Positions 27,631 through 37,515 of a DNA stretch of 64,000 bases are shown in pieces (the first letter of the stretch is position 1; the number at the start of each line of letters is the position of its first letter). The stretch covers positions 496,001 to 560,000 of the forward strand of contig NZ_AKWZ02000010.1 of NCBI RefSeq assembly GCF_000306235.2, in the 5' to 3' direction. The translations under genes were made by a program, and so were the position numbers. The notes under the pieces are model-generated. The model searched no databases. It was given only the letters and a program-made list of their open reading frames with translations, and was not told the DNA's origin. The stretch is from Leptospira fainei serovar Hurstbridge str. BUT 6 (GTDB lineage: Bacteria > Spirochaetota > Leptospiria > Leptospirales > Leptospiraceae).

Positions 27631-28482
27631 CTAAATGGTCGCTAACGCAGCGTTAGCAAGTTCGTAACCGCCGGTTTGATCCGGGTGAAAACTCGGTTTG
27701 AAATAAAGAAGCGCCATGGCTGCAAGCGCCGGATACAATACCCGCCCTTGGGGACGCGCACCGTTTAAATCCTTGAAGTATTTGCGGAATCCGACTTTCT
27801 TATCCGCGAGTAAAAACCAATGCTGTAGGAAAATCGAATATCCCCAGAATATAGCCGACGCGATCAAGAAGCCGAAAATCCTTAACGTGTAACTTTTGGA
27901 CACCGTTTGCAGGACATCGTAAGCCACCGATTTGTGCTCGATCTCTTCGCAGGCGTGCCAAAGAAGTAGATTGCGCATCTCGCCTTCGGCATAATCATAA
28001 AGCCGGTTTCTCAAAACGACCTCGCCCATACTCGCGGTATAATGTTCCAGTCCCGCGGTGACTGAAAGCTTCAATTTTTTTCCGAAAAAAAACTCTAATA
28101 CGGGCAATAGAATACCGAAAGCGGTTTTAATGTAAAACTTTAACATGGCTTTGACGGGACGACCTTGGGCTTCTAGGATTTCAAGAGCCTTCTCATGCTC
28201 TTTTCCGTGTTGAACTTCTTGCCCGATGAAAGCTTTAACTCTATTTTGCAGTCCTGGGTCCTTTACTTGATCTGCGAAAGCCTTTACGCTTTTAATAAAG
28301 AATCTTTCCCCTTCGGGAAAGAGGATATGATAAGCGTTTACGTTATGCGTTAAATAAGAATTGTCGGCCACATAGTGATCGGATACGTTTTCAAGGCCGA
28401 CGAAATCCATTTTGCGAACCGACGGCGATTTTGCGTCGATCGGCTTTAAATTTCTCTTTTTAGCTGTTGTTTCATTATTCAT
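27631..28482 (-). CDS. PF10118 metal-dependent hydrolase-like protein, copy 2
   Basis: 283 residues. It contains RKMDFVGLENVSDHYVADNSYLTH, then AFIGQEVQHGKEHEKALE and LLWHACEEIEHKSVAYDVL. The repeated E-x-x-H patterns (EVQHGKEHE, EEIEHKS) are the probable metal ligands. The family (COG3687, 'predicted metal-dependent hydrolase') has no well-defined substrate. A hydrophobic stretch (about residues 200-225) suggests membrane association. The ATG at 28482, with GGTG upstream, is preferred over a TTG at 28494. It is 19 bases downstream of its paralogue and closely similar to it throughout, so it arose by tandem duplication. Confidence 0.82.
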   Translation of the reverse strand: MNNETTAKKRNLKPIDAKSPSVRKMDFVGLENVSDHYVADNSYLTHNVNAYHILFPEGERFFIKSVKAFADQVKDPGLQNRVKAFIGQEVQHGKEHEKALEILEAQGRPVKAMLKFYIKTAFGILLPVLEFFFGKKLKLSVTAGLEHYTASMGEVVLRNRLYDYAEGEMRNLLLWHACEEIEHKSVAYDVLQTVSKSYTLRIFGFLIASAIFWGYSIFLQHWFLLADKKVGFRKYFKDLNGARPQGRVLYPALAAMALLYFKPSFHPDQTGGYELANAALATI

Positions 28483-28501
28483 TCTCTTCACCAAATTTAA
28501 A

Positions 28502-29353
28502 TTATATAGTTGCTAATGCCGCGTTCGCTAATTCGTATCCGCCGGTCTGATCAGGATGAAAATCCCGTCTAAAATAAATCAGAAACGCTTTGGAAATATC
28601 TTTCCAGAGTAATGCGGCGTAAGGACCCGCATTTTTCATATCTGCAAAATATCTTTTGAAACCGATCGCAGGATCCGACAAAATAAACAAATGCTGTATT
28701 ATAATTGCGTAACCCCAAAACATAAATGTCGCGATGATAAAACCGAAAGCCCTTAAAAGATAGCTTTTGGATACTGTCTGCAATACGTCGTAAGCAACCG
28801 ATTTATGTTCGATTTCTTCGCAAGCATGCCAGAGAAGAAGGTTTCTCATTTCACCTTCGGCTTGATCGTGTAGGTGATGACGTAACGAAATTTCACCCAT
28901 AGTAGCAGTATAATGCTCCAACCCTGCTGTTACGGAGAGCTTCAGTTTTTTTCCAAAAAGAAACTCCAGGATAGGCCAGATGAATCCATATGCTGTCTTT
29001 ACGTAAAATTTCAGAATCTTACCGACCGGATACCCCTTCTTCTCCAGCATCTCTAAAGCCTTCTCGTGCTCCTTACCGTGCTGCACTTCCTGTCCAATGA
29101 ATGCTTTGATATTGTTCTGAAGCTTCGGGTCCTGGACTTTATCAGCGAAAGCTTTTACGCTTTTAATAAAGAATCTTTCACCTTCCGGAAAAATAATATG
29201 ATACGCGTTTACGGTATGAGTAATATACGAATTCCCGGCAATATAATGGTTGGAAAGTTGATCCAAACCCTCGAAATCCATTTTACGCACGCTCGGCGCT
29301 TGCGCATTGATCGGCTTTAAATCTTTCTTTTCACGTTTCGTTTGGACGGTCAT
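28502..29353 (-). CDS. PF10118 metal-dependent hydrolase-like protein, copy 1
   Basis: 283 residues, the same length and motifs as the downstream copy: RKMDFEGLDQLSNHYIAGNSYITH, AFIGQEVQHGKEHEKALE and LLWHACEEIEHKSVAYDVL. Most differences are conservative and lie in the C-terminal hydrophobic part. The conserved His/Glu ligands are identical. GGGAG lies about seven bases before the ATG at 29353. The two genes form an operon. Substrate and partner are unknown; related genes in other bacteria are often near fatty-acid or hydrocarbon metabolism, which is only suggestive here. Confidence 0.82.
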   Translation of the reverse strand: MTVQTKREKKDLKPINAQAPSVRKMDFEGLDQLSNHYIAGNSYITHTVNAYHIIFPEGERFFIKSVKAFADKVQDPKLQNNIKAFIGQEVQHGKEHEKALEMLEKKGYPVGKILKFYVKTAYGFIWPILEFLFGKKLKLSVTAGLEHYTATMGEISLRHHLHDQAEGEMRNLLLWHACEEIEHKSVAYDVLQTVSKSYLLRAFGFIIATFMFWGYAIIIQHLFILSDPAIGFKRYFADMKNAGPYAALLWKDISKAFLIYFRRDFHPDQTGGYELANAALATI

Positions 29354-29639
29354 AGGTGTCTCCCAGTCAGCACGTCGACTTTTGTAGCGGTTACTATAAC
29401 CTAAGTTCGGAATGGCCGCACGCCGATCTCGGAAAATCCTGGCTAATTCCGAAATCGGTAAGGATTATTGGGATTTTTTTCCCGGAATCGGAAGATACCC
29501 GGAGGAAAGAATGAATAGCTCAGGGCAAGAATTTGGAATTGCAAAAGAGGGGAATTGAAAGAGCGAGAAGGGAAGCAATGAGAATCTTAAGGCTAAAAGG
29601 CTTTACGGCAATGAATACGGCAAAATACTGGTCGCTACC

Positions 29640-29716
<77 letters not shown>

Positions 29717-29772
29717 CCCCGCAAAATTTTCTTCAGTCGGCTATCTAAAGCGAAAGCCGACTTTTCTCGAGT

Positions 29773-30666
29773 TTACTTTCCGCTTTGCTCGGTGAACATA
29801 AAACTAGTAGCGGGCATCTTAAATCCGATCACATTCGCTAAGTCCTTCTTAATTTGTTCACGAACTATCGGCTCGTGCTCGACGAGCAAAGCCTCTCGGA
29901 GGGAAAATTCTCCCGCTTTCAAATCCACTTCTCCGACTGCCATCGAGGCTCTATAACGGACCATCGGTGATTCATCCTTTAAAAAGGAACAGAGATCATA
30001 GAATCTTTGATTCGCAATTCTATTGATGGAAACGATTGCGTTCAAAATGGCGACTTTCGCGAATGAATTTTTTTCTTTATCCAGCGCTGCATTTAGCTGG
30101 GTTAGAGTTTCCTTTCGATTCAAATTTTTCAATCCGTCGGCCGCCGATGCGCGAACGTAGAAATTCGGATGACTCAATCCGGAAACAATAGTGTCTTCGC
30201 TTTCCTTTAAGTATGGAAGAAGTCCGATACTTCTAAGCACTTCTCCCACGGAAATCGTTAGGTTATATCCTTCGGGGGAGCTGAAACTCGGAATATCCAT
30301 TTCCTGGACAAGAGGGGAGATTCGTTTGAATTCATCCATAAGTCCGGGAGCGGCGATATCCGATTCCATCGCTCCCAACGCTTGAGCAACGGCGAATTTA
30401 AGCGTAGGGGAATTCTCCTCCGATTTAGGAACTTTCGGATTCCCTTTTAGAGCATTCAAAAGAGGTCGGACCGCAAGTTTGCTTTTAACGAATTTTAGGT
30501 AATCGGCGGCCTGGATTTTTTCCTCCAGGGTCCCACTTTCTAAATTATGAACTTGTTCGAAGAATAGTTTATCCAGTTTATCATGGATGGGTTCCTTCGC
30601 CGAAACTGCTGAGGAAACGAGTAAAAAAATACCTAGGAATAGGTTCGAAATTCTGGAAACGGTCAT
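29773..30666 (-). CDS. Exported HEAT-repeat protein
   Basis: 297 residues. A signal peptide (LFLGIFLLVSSAVSA, cleavage likely after AVSA) is followed by repeating helical pairs of the HEAT/PBS type, for example LKFAVAQALGAM, NFYVRASAADGLKNL, FAKVAILNAIVSI and MVRYRASMAVGEV. HEAT repeats form a curved scaffold for protein binding and have no catalytic role. A run of G's before the ATG supplies the ribosome-binding site. It stands alone between a tRNA and the PhaR-like gene. The partner is unknown. Confidence 0.8.
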   Translation of the reverse strand: MTVSRISNLFLGIFLLVSSAVSAKEPIHDKLDKLFFEQVHNLESGTLEEKIQAADYLKFVKSKLAVRPLLNALKGNPKVPKSEENSPTLKFAVAQALGAMESDIAAPGLMDEFKRISPLVQEMDIPSFSSPEGYNLTISVGEVLRSIGLLPYLKESEDTIVSGLSHPNFYVRASAADGLKNLNRKETLTQLNAALDKEKNSFAKVAILNAIVSINRIANQRFYDLCSFLKDESPMVRYRASMAVGEVDLKAGEFSLREALLVEHEPIVREQIKKDLANVIGFKMPATSFMFTEQSGK

Positions 30667-30739
30667 GGCCCCCCCTTTCCCCTAAAATATCGGTTTTCGG
30701 GTCCCCCGTCTTAACCCGGAAGGGCCTAAGAAAGAAGAA

Positions 30740-31303
30740 TCAGAGAGAGTCCTTGTCTCGAACCCTTTCCGCGATCTTCCGAATTTTCTCCGAGAAGTCC
30801 TCAACCGCCAATTCCTTTTCACCGCTTTCTTCCAATTCCCGACCCACTTTTTTGAGATCTTCTTGGATTTGCTCGCGGTTTTCGCTGGCTCTTTGGGCCA
30901 AGTGCGTGAGAAGGTCCTCTCTATAACTTTTGACTTCTTCCAGTTTTAATTCTCCTAAAGCTACCATGCTTTGGAGAATTTTATCCATTTTTTCTCTTGT
31001 AAGATATGCGAGTCCGATTCCGCCCAGAACCAATCGCCCGAACAATGCGCTGATATTTTTACCCGTCTCACGGATTAACGCAGAAAGCATATAGTTGGAA
31101 AATTCTTCGTTCCTCTGTCCGAGGCTGACTTTTAGGAACGTCTGGCCTAGGATTTTCGGCGTAATATCCCGGCCGGTCATGTTATCGATCACCTTGATTT
31201 CACTTCCCGCGATAATCATTTCTGCGACATCTTCCAAGGTGATGGTTTTGCTAGTCTCGGGGTCGTACAACCTGCGGTTTGCGTATCGTTTGAGTACCTT
31301 CAT
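30740..31303 (-). CDS. PhaR-like polyhydroxyalkanoate synthesis regulator
   Basis: 187 residues. The N-terminal domain [30 protein letters not shown] is the typical PHB_acc_N DNA-binding domain (PF07879), with its R-Y-x-N-R-R-L-Y-D motif. The second half is a long Glu/Lys-rich helical region (about residues 115-187) likely to be a coiled coil. In PHA-making bacteria PhaR represses phasin and synthase genes. No PHA synthase or phasin is in this window, so the target is open. In leptospires this type of protein may regulate other carbon-storage or envelope genes. Confidence 0.85.
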   Translation of the reverse strand: MKVLKRYANRRLYDPETSKTITLEDVAEMIIAGSEIKVIDNMTGRDITPKILGQTFLKVSLGQRNEEFSNYMLSALIRETGKNISALFGRLVLGGIGLAYLTREKMDKILQSMVALGELKLEEVKSYREDLLTHLAQRASENREQIQEDLKKVGRELEESGEKELAVEDFSEKIRKIAERVRDKDSL

Positions 31304-31488
31304 TCGGGCGTTTGCCTTTGCTTCGAAAAATCCGAGACCGATGCGCTGGATCCAGAGCCGAATAAAGAGGGGTCCGTTTTTTGTTTCGGATTGCCTTTCT
31401 AGTTGCGGGTTTTTCGCAACGCACCAATTCTAGGATCGGGTTAAAATCCCCAAGGTCAAGGAAAAAACCCGTTCTATTCCAAGCAGGC

Positions 31489-32373
31489 ATGAATCTACTC
31501 TCCGATGTTTTACTTCTAAGACGACTCACTCCGGAAGAGCGGGAATTTTTGTTAGCCCTCCTCAAGTGGAAAGGAATTTCATCTTTCGAATGGGTGACAT
31601 CTTCGGGTTTTCCTTCCGTTTCAAAAGACACATTAATCTGGAAGATAGACGCGCAACCGGAAGACGTTGCGCAGACGAAAGATTGGTCGCGCGAAGCTTG
31701 TTTACTTGGAAGGTTTGATCAGGAAGAAAAGAACGCTTTTTTGAGAGCCGGAACGAATCGAATTTACGATTTAACGATTTTCCCCTTGGATGAATTTCCG
31801 ATATTTCGCCCGAATAAGCCGGTTCATCCTGAAGCGATTCTATTAACGCAGAACGAAAATTTATATTATAGATATAGATCTCTATTTAGGGCGTCCGGGT
31901 CGAATGCATATTGGTGTAGAGATATTTTCGGACTTCCGAATCTTTTAAAAGAAACGAAACCGGGATTATTGATCCTGGATGCGGAATCGTTCGAAGCGAG
32001 AGAATTAATCGAGAAGCTTCGTCCCGTTTTAGGTGTTCCGTACTTTCCGCTTAGTTTTTGTTTAATCGATTTCGGAAGAGAAAACGTTTACCAAGACCTT
32101 GCCAGAGGTTTAAAGGATTTAGCAAAATCATTCTTCGATCCTAAAGATCTGTTGCTTTTTATCCGAGATCGTTTGGCTTTAAAGTCGATCTGCGAAGAAT
32201 CCGGGTACCAGGCCATCGCTTGGGGGGGAACTCCACGGAATATCCGAGAATACGAATTCCCCAATATTCCGAAAATATCCGATGATAACAGCCAATCCGT
32301 TCTTAATGGGAGGATCCGTAGAATGTTTCTCTGGCTGGGAGAAGGCGCAATTCGAGGAGATTCTTCCACATAA
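31489..32373 (+). CDS. Hypothetical protein
   Basis: About 294 residues from the ATG at 31489; the frame is open from 31381, but that extension is basic, low in complexity and overlaps the upstream region of the PhaR-like gene. I recognise no domain. Visible features are an N-terminal leucine-rich helical segment (LLSDVLLLRRLTPEEREFLLALLKW), a central alpha/beta region with receiver-like strands (LLILDAESFEARELIEKLRP) and a C-terminal GGTPRNIREYEF. There is no signal peptide or membrane helix. It converges on the FrnE-like gene with 8 bases between their ends. Confidence 0.6.
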   Translation: MNLLSDVLLLRRLTPEEREFLLALLKWKGISSFEWVTSSGFPSVSKDTLIWKIDAQPEDVAQTKDWSREACLLGRFDQEEKNAFLRAGTNRIYDLTIFPLDEFPIFRPNKPVHPEAILLTQNENLYYRYRSLFRASGSNAYWCRDIFGLPNLLKETKPGLLILDAESFEARELIEKLRPVLGVPYFPLSFCLIDFGRENVYQDLARGLKDLAKSFFDPKDLLLFIRDRLALKSICEESGYQAIAWGGTPRNIREYEFPNIPKISDDNSQSVLNGRIRRMFLWLGEGAIRGDSST

Positions 32374-32381
32374 AACTGCGA

Positions 32382-33032
32382 TTAAACTCCTTCAGATTGT
32401 AAACGATCGAATACTTCTAAAAATAGTTCGGAAGGCTGGGCTCCCGAGACCGCATATTTCTCGTTAAAAATATAAAATGGAACTCCGGTAACTCCCATGT
32501 TCCTGCCTTCGATCTCCTCTTTTTCAATTTCCGATAATAATAACTTATCTTCTTTTACCGAGGACAATTCCGTATCCGGAACGCCCGCCTCTCGAAGAGC
32601 TTCCAAGAGGACCGATTCGTCCGACAAATTTTTTCCATCCGAAAAAAAGTTTCGGAAGAATATTTCGGCAAGCTTAGATTCCTTGCCGTATCCCCTTGCC
32701 TTGCGGATCAAAGCGTGGAGAATAAAGGTGTTAGGTTGATGACCTTTATCTAAATTAGAAAAAAATAAACCATCTTCCTTAGCTATATCCGTGACTCTTC
32801 CGGTCATCGAACGAATTCTTTCCAAAGAGCCGAATTTTTTAACCATATGAGCTTCGCGGTCTTCTCCGGCCGGAGAAATATCCGGGTTCAATTCAAACGG
32901 TTTCCAATTAACTTGGATCGTATCGTCAGGGTGCTTGACCTTCCATTGTTCGATGGCGTTCTCTAATCGTTTTTTCCCGATATAACACCAAGGACACACT
33001 ACATCCGAATAAATTGAAATTTCAGTTTTCAA
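32382..33032 (-). CDS. FrnE/DsbA-family thiol oxidoreductase
   Basis: 216 residues. The N-terminus KTEISIYSDVVCPWCYIGKKRLE carries a CPWC redox motif (Cys13 and Cys16) and the typical FrnE context. VTGVPFYIFNEKYAVSGAQP near the C-terminus gives the cis-Pro (GVP) and substrate-binding SGAQP of the DsbA-like thioredoxin fold. There is no signal peptide, so it is probably cytoplasmic, like other FrnE proteins, which act as disulfide isomerases or thiol-dependent detoxification enzymes. The length is normal. Confidence 0.92.
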   Translation of the reverse strand: MKTEISIYSDVVCPWCYIGKKRLENAIEQWKVKHPDDTIQVNWKPFELNPDISPAGEDREAHMVKKFGSLERIRSMTGRVTDIAKEDGLFFSNLDKGHQPNTFILHALIRKARGYGKESKLAEIFFRNFFSDGKNLSDESVLLEALREAGVPDTELSSVKEDKLLLSEIEKEEIEGRNMGVTGVPFYIFNEKYAVSGAQPSELFLEVFDRLQSEGV

Positions 33033-33139
33033 GAAAAATGTCTCCTGTAACCGTTAGACTTACAAGAAGGTTTAGAATTGCATTCTTTTTTCTTCCAAGG
33101 ATGGAACGAATTCGTAAAAAATAATCCGCAAGGTAAATT

Positions 33140-33910
33140 CTACTCTTCTTCTAAAAGTTCGTCGGCTTCCAAATCTTCAAGGCCTCGATGAGGAAAGGCC
33201 TGCTCGTAAAACAAAGCGGAAAATAGGTTGAAATCTTCGTCTTCCGGTAAGTTCTTTTTTTCCCAGTATTCATTCCGACGCTTGATCAATACCGAAATTG
33301 TTTCATCTTCGAGAGAAAACGCTTTTCCACCTTGATTGAGTCGACGAACCAACCAATTCAGATTATGCAAAGTAAACGATCCTAAAAATTCCAATGCGGC
33401 TAAGGACGGTTCGCGTTTCATCAATGCTTCGGTATGATACAAGGGAATTCGTAAATAATAAGGATCCTTCGTTTGCATGTACTGCTGATATCCCGAAGAA
33501 ACGGATTCGAAAAATTGCAGCGTGTTGACGTATGAAGTATTTATTAATTTTTCTTTTTCAGGATAGGAACGGATAATTTCCATCAAATCAATGAAACTAT
33601 CTTTCTGTATCGCTTCTCTTAATATCGCATCTTGAGGAGCCGGCCTCGGCTCCACGTCGATCAACTTTACGAAAAGATATTTTATTTCGTACGCGAATCT
33701 AGACTCTCTCGGTATATAATATTCGATCCAAATAGGCTCCTTATAATATTGGATCAACTCTTCCGTCGGAAGATCAGGAGTGACGCTTAACGATTTGAGT
33801 TTTTTTACGTCGTCAGTGATTACTTTTTTCCCGCCGACTCTCGTCCGGGAACGTTTAATTTGACGGAGCTCGCTTTTATTGAGTAGAGGTTTTGGCTTGT
33901 ACGAGTCCAT
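33140..33910 (-). CDS. Hypothetical cytoplasmic protein
   Basis: 256 residues with no recognised domain. A basic N-terminus ([26 protein letters not shown]) precedes a mainly helical body. It contains [40 protein letters not shown] and [23 protein letters not shown], then an acidic tail ([12 protein letters not shown]). No signal peptide or membrane helix is present. AGGA precedes the ATG by about seven bases. The composition fits a conserved, soluble leptospiral protein. Confidence 0.65.
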   Translation of the reverse strand: MDSYKPKPLLNKSELRQIKRSRTRVGGKKVITDDVKKLKSLSVTPDLPTEELIQYYKEPIWIEYYIPRESRFAYEIKYLFVKLIDVEPRPAPQDAILREAIQKDSFIDLMEIIRSYPEKEKLINTSYVNTLQFFESVSSGYQQYMQTKDPYYLRIPLYHTEALMKREPSLAALEFLGSFTLHNLNWLVRRLNQGGKAFSLEDETISVLIKRRNEYWEKKNLPEDEDFNLFSALFYEQAFPHRGLEDLEADELLEEE

Positions 33911-33981
33911 TTTAGAATCCTATCGGAATCGGGGGCTCAGTAATTCAGAGTCGACTTACGATATTCCATTAGATTCGACGA

Positions 33982-34497
33982 TTAAGGCCAAAAGATTTTC
34001 GCCCAGATTAATCGGAGAAAAATGCCGAAAGGGCTCATTATACCGGATTCCGCAAAACGAACGCTTCCATTTCCGTCCAAAATATAAAAACTAGGATATC
34101 CGCCGATACTCCAATCTCTGAGAAGAATCGGATTCCCGGGGATAACGGGAAAATCGATCGATTTTTTTTGGATAAAATCGTTTAAAGCGATCGGGTTTTC
34201 ACCTTCTTCAACGCTTAAAAATGTGAAACCGGATCTTTCCTTTAACACCGAAGCATACCACTTAACAAGCGGAAGATTGGTAGTACATACGCTACACCAA
34301 GTCGCCCAAAAATAAACGACCGTCGTTTTACCTTTTATTTCGGCCTTCTTTCCTTCCGGAATACGAAACTCCATTCCTTCCAAACTTAGCACGGGCTTAG
34401 TGTCTAACGCTCTAAACCAGGCTAAAAAAAACGTGGCAAAAAGGAGCAACGCGAGCGCCGCACCGTATTGAAAAGCACTCTTTGTTTTCGCGTTCAT
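33982..34497 (-). CDS. TlpA-like membrane-anchored thioredoxin protein
   Basis: 171 residues. An N-terminal membrane anchor (YGAALALLLFATFFLAWF) is followed by a TlpA/ScsD-type thioredoxin fold on the periplasmic side: VVYFWATWCSVCTTNLPLVK with a CSVC redox motif, and IGGYPSFYILDGNG with the cis-Pro. Proteins of this type reduce or isomerise disulfides, for example in cytochrome or copper-site maturation. The gene lies 18 bases after the UbiA-type gene on the same strand and is probably cotranscribed with it. Confidence 0.88.
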   Translation of the reverse strand: MNAKTKSAFQYGAALALLLFATFFLAWFRALDTKPVLSLEGMEFRIPEGKKAEIKGKTTVVYFWATWCSVCTTNLPLVKWYASVLKERSGFTFLSVEEGENPIALNDFIQKKSIDFPVIPGNPILLRDWSIGGYPSFYILDGNGSVRFAESGIMSPFGIFLRLIWAKIFWP

Positions 34498-34515
34498 CTG
34501 TTGTTTAGACTCGAC

Positions 34516-35415
34516 TTAAAGGTGAATGGGTAAGCTTTGACCGGGCCCGGAATACATTATCCAAACCACCAAGAGGAGCCAAATGAACCCGGCCACCAAC
34601 ACCCCCAAATCCGTCAAAATGGCTCTCGTAGGATTGTGGCCCATATTCTTTATGTAAATGATGTAAAGAGAGCGAAAGATGGCGTATACTACGATCGGGA
34701 TCGTATACACCATCTTATCCGTTCCGAGATTTTCGATCGTAGTCGGACTAGTCACATACATTACGTACGTCACTAGGGTCATCGTTGCGACGATTCCCAT
34801 CATCAAATCGAGAAAGTTTACCGAATATTCTTCTAAAATCTTTCGGTGTCCGATTGCACCGTCTTCAAGAATGATAAGTTCTCCTCTTCTTTTTCCGAAA
34901 CCCCAGTAAAGAGCCAACATAAAAGTACAGAGTAAAAGCCAGGACGAAAAGCTGACTCCGACTACGACGGAACCGGCCACTGCTCGAACGACAAACCCGA
35001 TAGAAATGCTCATCACGTCCAAGATCACCATGTGCTTAAGAAAACGACTATAGATGACATTGAAAACCAAGTAGAACGTAACTAGATAAAAGAATTCAGG
35101 TTGTAAACGAAACGATAAGACGAGGGTCCCGGAAAGTAGGATTGCCGTCAGAAAGAGAGCGACCGTAGGCGTAATGGCGCCCGAAGCCAATGGCCGATGT
35201 TTTTTTTCCGGATGCAAGGCGTCTTCCTTTCGGTCCAGAAAATCGTTAATTACATACTGACAACTTGCAGTGAGTGAAAATAGGAAGAATGCAGCGATCG
35301 CACGCTCGACGGATTCTAGTTCTCCGAGTTTTTTGCCAAAAATAATCCCCGCAAAGAGAATAATATTCTTAACCCATTGATGAGGACGTAGTAGCTTGAT
35401 GTAAGGGACTAGCAT
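34516..35415 (-). CDS. UbiA-family prenyltransferase (decaprenyl-phosphate phosphoribosyltransferase-like)
   Basis: 299 residues with about eight helices. Motif 1 is CQYVINDFLDRKEDALHPEKKHRPLASG, with the N-D-x-x-D-x-x-x-D signature. Motif 2 is the expected YSRFLKHMVILDVMSISIGFVVRAVAG. The sequence MLVPYIKLLRPHQWVKNIILFAGIIF strongly resembles 5-phosphoribosyl-1-pyrophosphate:decaprenyl-phosphate transferases, which make a lipid-linked pentose for envelope glycans. GGAG upstream supports the ATG at 35415 over the upstream ATG at 35478. The precise lipid and sugar cannot be decided from sequence. Confidence 0.85.
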   Translation of the reverse strand: MLVPYIKLLRPHQWVKNIILFAGIIFGKKLGELESVERAIAAFFLFSLTASCQYVINDFLDRKEDALHPEKKHRPLASGAITPTVALFLTAILLSGTLVLSFRLQPEFFYLVTFYLVFNVIYSRFLKHMVILDVMSISIGFVVRAVAGSVVVGVSFSSWLLLCTFMLALYWGFGKRRGELIILEDGAIGHRKILEEYSVNFLDLMMGIVATMTLVTYVMYVTSPTTIENLGTDKMVYTIPIVVYAIFRSLYIIYIKNMGHNPTRAILTDLGVLVAGFIWLLLVVWIMYSGPGQSLPIHL

Positions 35416-35663
35416 TCTGGCTCCAAGGAGAAATGTCGTTCGTGAAGGACAGGATGTTGTTCTTCGCAAGAGTTTCAATTAAAAACTGAACCCAAACTAC
35501 CGGTATTAACTATGATAACGATCCTCTGATCGTTAGTCTCGAAATTGAAGGAAGGGATTAACTTAAGTAACGTTCCCGCGAAGGGCAGGAACTCCTACAA
35601 AGAAATCCGAGAGAAAAAACGCTTTTCAATAGGTGACAAATCGGATAAGGAGCCCGGGTACCG

Positions 35664-35702
35664 CCGCTTCGCTCCGGCCCCCACCCAGGAAGGGCGGGGA
35701 TT
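35664..35702. repeat. GC-rich dispersed repeat, copy 1
   Basis: CCGCTTCGCTCCGGCCCCC followed by ACCC, AGGA and AGGGCGGGGATT. The same block recurs at 60608-60643 with only a few changes. The second half can form a GC hairpin, here with one mismatch. It stands out from the AT-rich surroundings and lies between convergent/unrelated genes. Confidence 0.7.
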
Positions 35703-35729
35703 AAAATCCCTAGCCGAATACCGAATCGA

Positions 35730-37307
35730 TCATCCTACTTGAATCTTGATGCCGTCGTCCTTCGAGCCGAGGCTACCCAGACCCGAATGTCCCGTAAAGG
35801 CGATTAAAAGAGTAAATACTCCCACCCGCCCTACATACATTATGCAAGGGTAAAAGAATTTTTCCAATCCCGTAATATAAGGCGTCAAACCCTTCGTTAA
35901 GCCTACCGTGCCGAAGGCCGACATTACCTCGAAAAAGATATCCTCGATTCCGTGTCTATGCTCGTTCGTAACGGTGATCACTAACATAAAAAATACGATG
36001 GCGATTGTCGCTAGAAAGTAGATTCGAGTGGAAATTGCGACCGAGTTCTTGGAAACTTCTTCGCCCATTATCGTTACCCTTGCCTGAGGGTTTATTACGT
36101 TTCTCAAATACATTAAGAGAATTACGAAAGTTGTAATTTTGATCCCTCCGGTCGCTCCCTGAGGCCCTCCCCCCACGAACATCAAGGAGCAAAGAAGTAC
36201 ATAAGTCGGGCTTCTAATTTCCGAAAGGTCGAACGTGTTGAATCCCGCCGTCCTGGAAGAAACGGAAAGAAAGAACGAGTTGAATAATTTATCCATGAAA
36301 CCGAATTTTCCGATCGTATCCGGATTATCCCATTCCGCGAAAAGAATCCCCAAACCTCCGACGTGAACCAATATTAAGGATCCATAAAGAATCACTTTCA
36401 TCTGAATGCGGTTCGACTCCCCGTGAAGGGCTTCTCGATAAAGGCTCAGGCGATCCTCTGCCCAGAAAGACAGGCGGATCAAGAGTAGGTAAATCCAGGA
36501 AGGCTCCTTCCCTTCTTCCAGCGCCCGGGACATTAAGTACGTCTCCATCGCGACTTCGACGCGATTCATAATCTTGCGAAATGTTTCCAACAACGTCTTC
36601 TCGAAGAAGATGATAACGGGAAACCCGATGCCTCCCATCACTATCAACCCTTGTATGATGATAAGACACACCGGTTCGCCTGCAAGAAAAGTGATATCGT
36701 CTACTATCGAAAACCCTGCGTTATTAAAAGCGGATACGGCCGTGAATAAACTTAGGAAAACCCGATTCGGATCGCCGGGTAATTCGCTTAAATTTTTTGG
36801 CATGGACAGATAAAGCAAGAATGCGCCCAGCAATTCCAGCGAAATGGAAATATTAACGATCGAAAGCAATATTCTTCTTACATAATGCGCTTTTTTGGAA
36901 GATTTTTCCGTTCCGTCTTCGGATTCATGCGAATCGATCGCCTCGAAAACGAAGGATGCGATTCGGGTACTCCGAGATAAACCTCTGACGACTAGTATTC
37001 CGACAAGTACCGTAAAGGTGATGATCCCCAATCCGCCGATCTGGATCAGAAACATCATAATCACCTGAGTAGAAAATGCCAATTCGCTGACGGAAACGGT
37101 AGTCAATCCCGTGACGCAGATAGCCGAAGCTGCGAGGTAAAACGAGTCTGGATAACCGAGTCTGCCCGACTCGGAAGCATAAATCATAAACGAGCCGAGC
37201 AGGATCGCCGCGGCAAAGGCTAAACATAGGATTCTTGCAACCGAAAGCAGTAGAAATGCCCGGGCGATCCGATTGATGTTTCTCTTAAAAAATTTAATCG
37301 ACTGCAT
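35730..37307 (-). CDS. TrkH/KtrB-type potassium uptake protein
   Basis: 525 residues with about ten helices in four M1-P-M2 repeats. Four pore loops are visible with their filter Gly: [24 protein letters not shown] and [24 protein letters not shown] after the third loop is a family signature. The protein moves K+ across the inner membrane and normally needs a KtrA/TrkA RCK subunit, which is not in this window. A 45-residue polar insertion (about residues 125-145) carries several Lys/Glu. It is transcribed away from fusA. Confidence 0.92.
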   Translation of the reverse strand: MQSIKFFKRNINRIARAFLLLSVARILCLAFAAAILLGSFMIYASESGRLGYPDSFYLAASAICVTGLTTVSVSELAFSTQVIMMFLIQIGGLGIITFTVLVGILVVRGLSRSTRIASFVFEAIDSHESEDGTEKSSKKAHYVRRILLSIVNISISLELLGAFLLYLSMPKNLSELPGDPNRVFLSLFTAVSAFNNAGFSIVDDITFLAGEPVCLIIIQGLIVMGGIGFPVIIFFEKTLLETFRKIMNRVEVAMETYLMSRALEEGKEPSWIYLLLIRLSFWAEDRLSLYREALHGESNRIQMKVILYGSLILVHVGGLGILFAEWDNPDTIGKFGFMDKLFNSFFLSVSSRTAGFNTFDLSEIRSPTYVLLCSLMFVGGGPQGATGGIKITTFVILLMYLRNVINPQARVTIMGEEVSKNSVAISTRIYFLATIAIVFFMLVITVTNEHRHGIEDIFFEVMSAFGTVGLTKGLTPYITGLEKFFYPCIMYVGRVGVFTLLIAFTGHSGLGSLGSKDDGIKIQVG

Positions 37308-37515
37308 GGGGTGAGGGAAACCCTCTTCCGAAGGGATATTTTTTTTAAATAAGCAACACAGGCAATGAAAAACCCGATTCCGGAGTCCGAAGAAGGGATT
37401 CGGTTAAGAATATCTTTACAAATGAGGCGCTTCTAGAAATCTGGTAAGAATTAGGGCTCCTTTACCCTGGGAGTCTCTGACGTTTTTATAACCCAATCTT
37501 TATTACGAGGACCCT

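Noticed and set aside
37308..37515. A leader structure or riboswitch upstream of fusA
   Set aside because: Several short complementary stretches exist, but none forms a convincing conserved aptamer or terminator.
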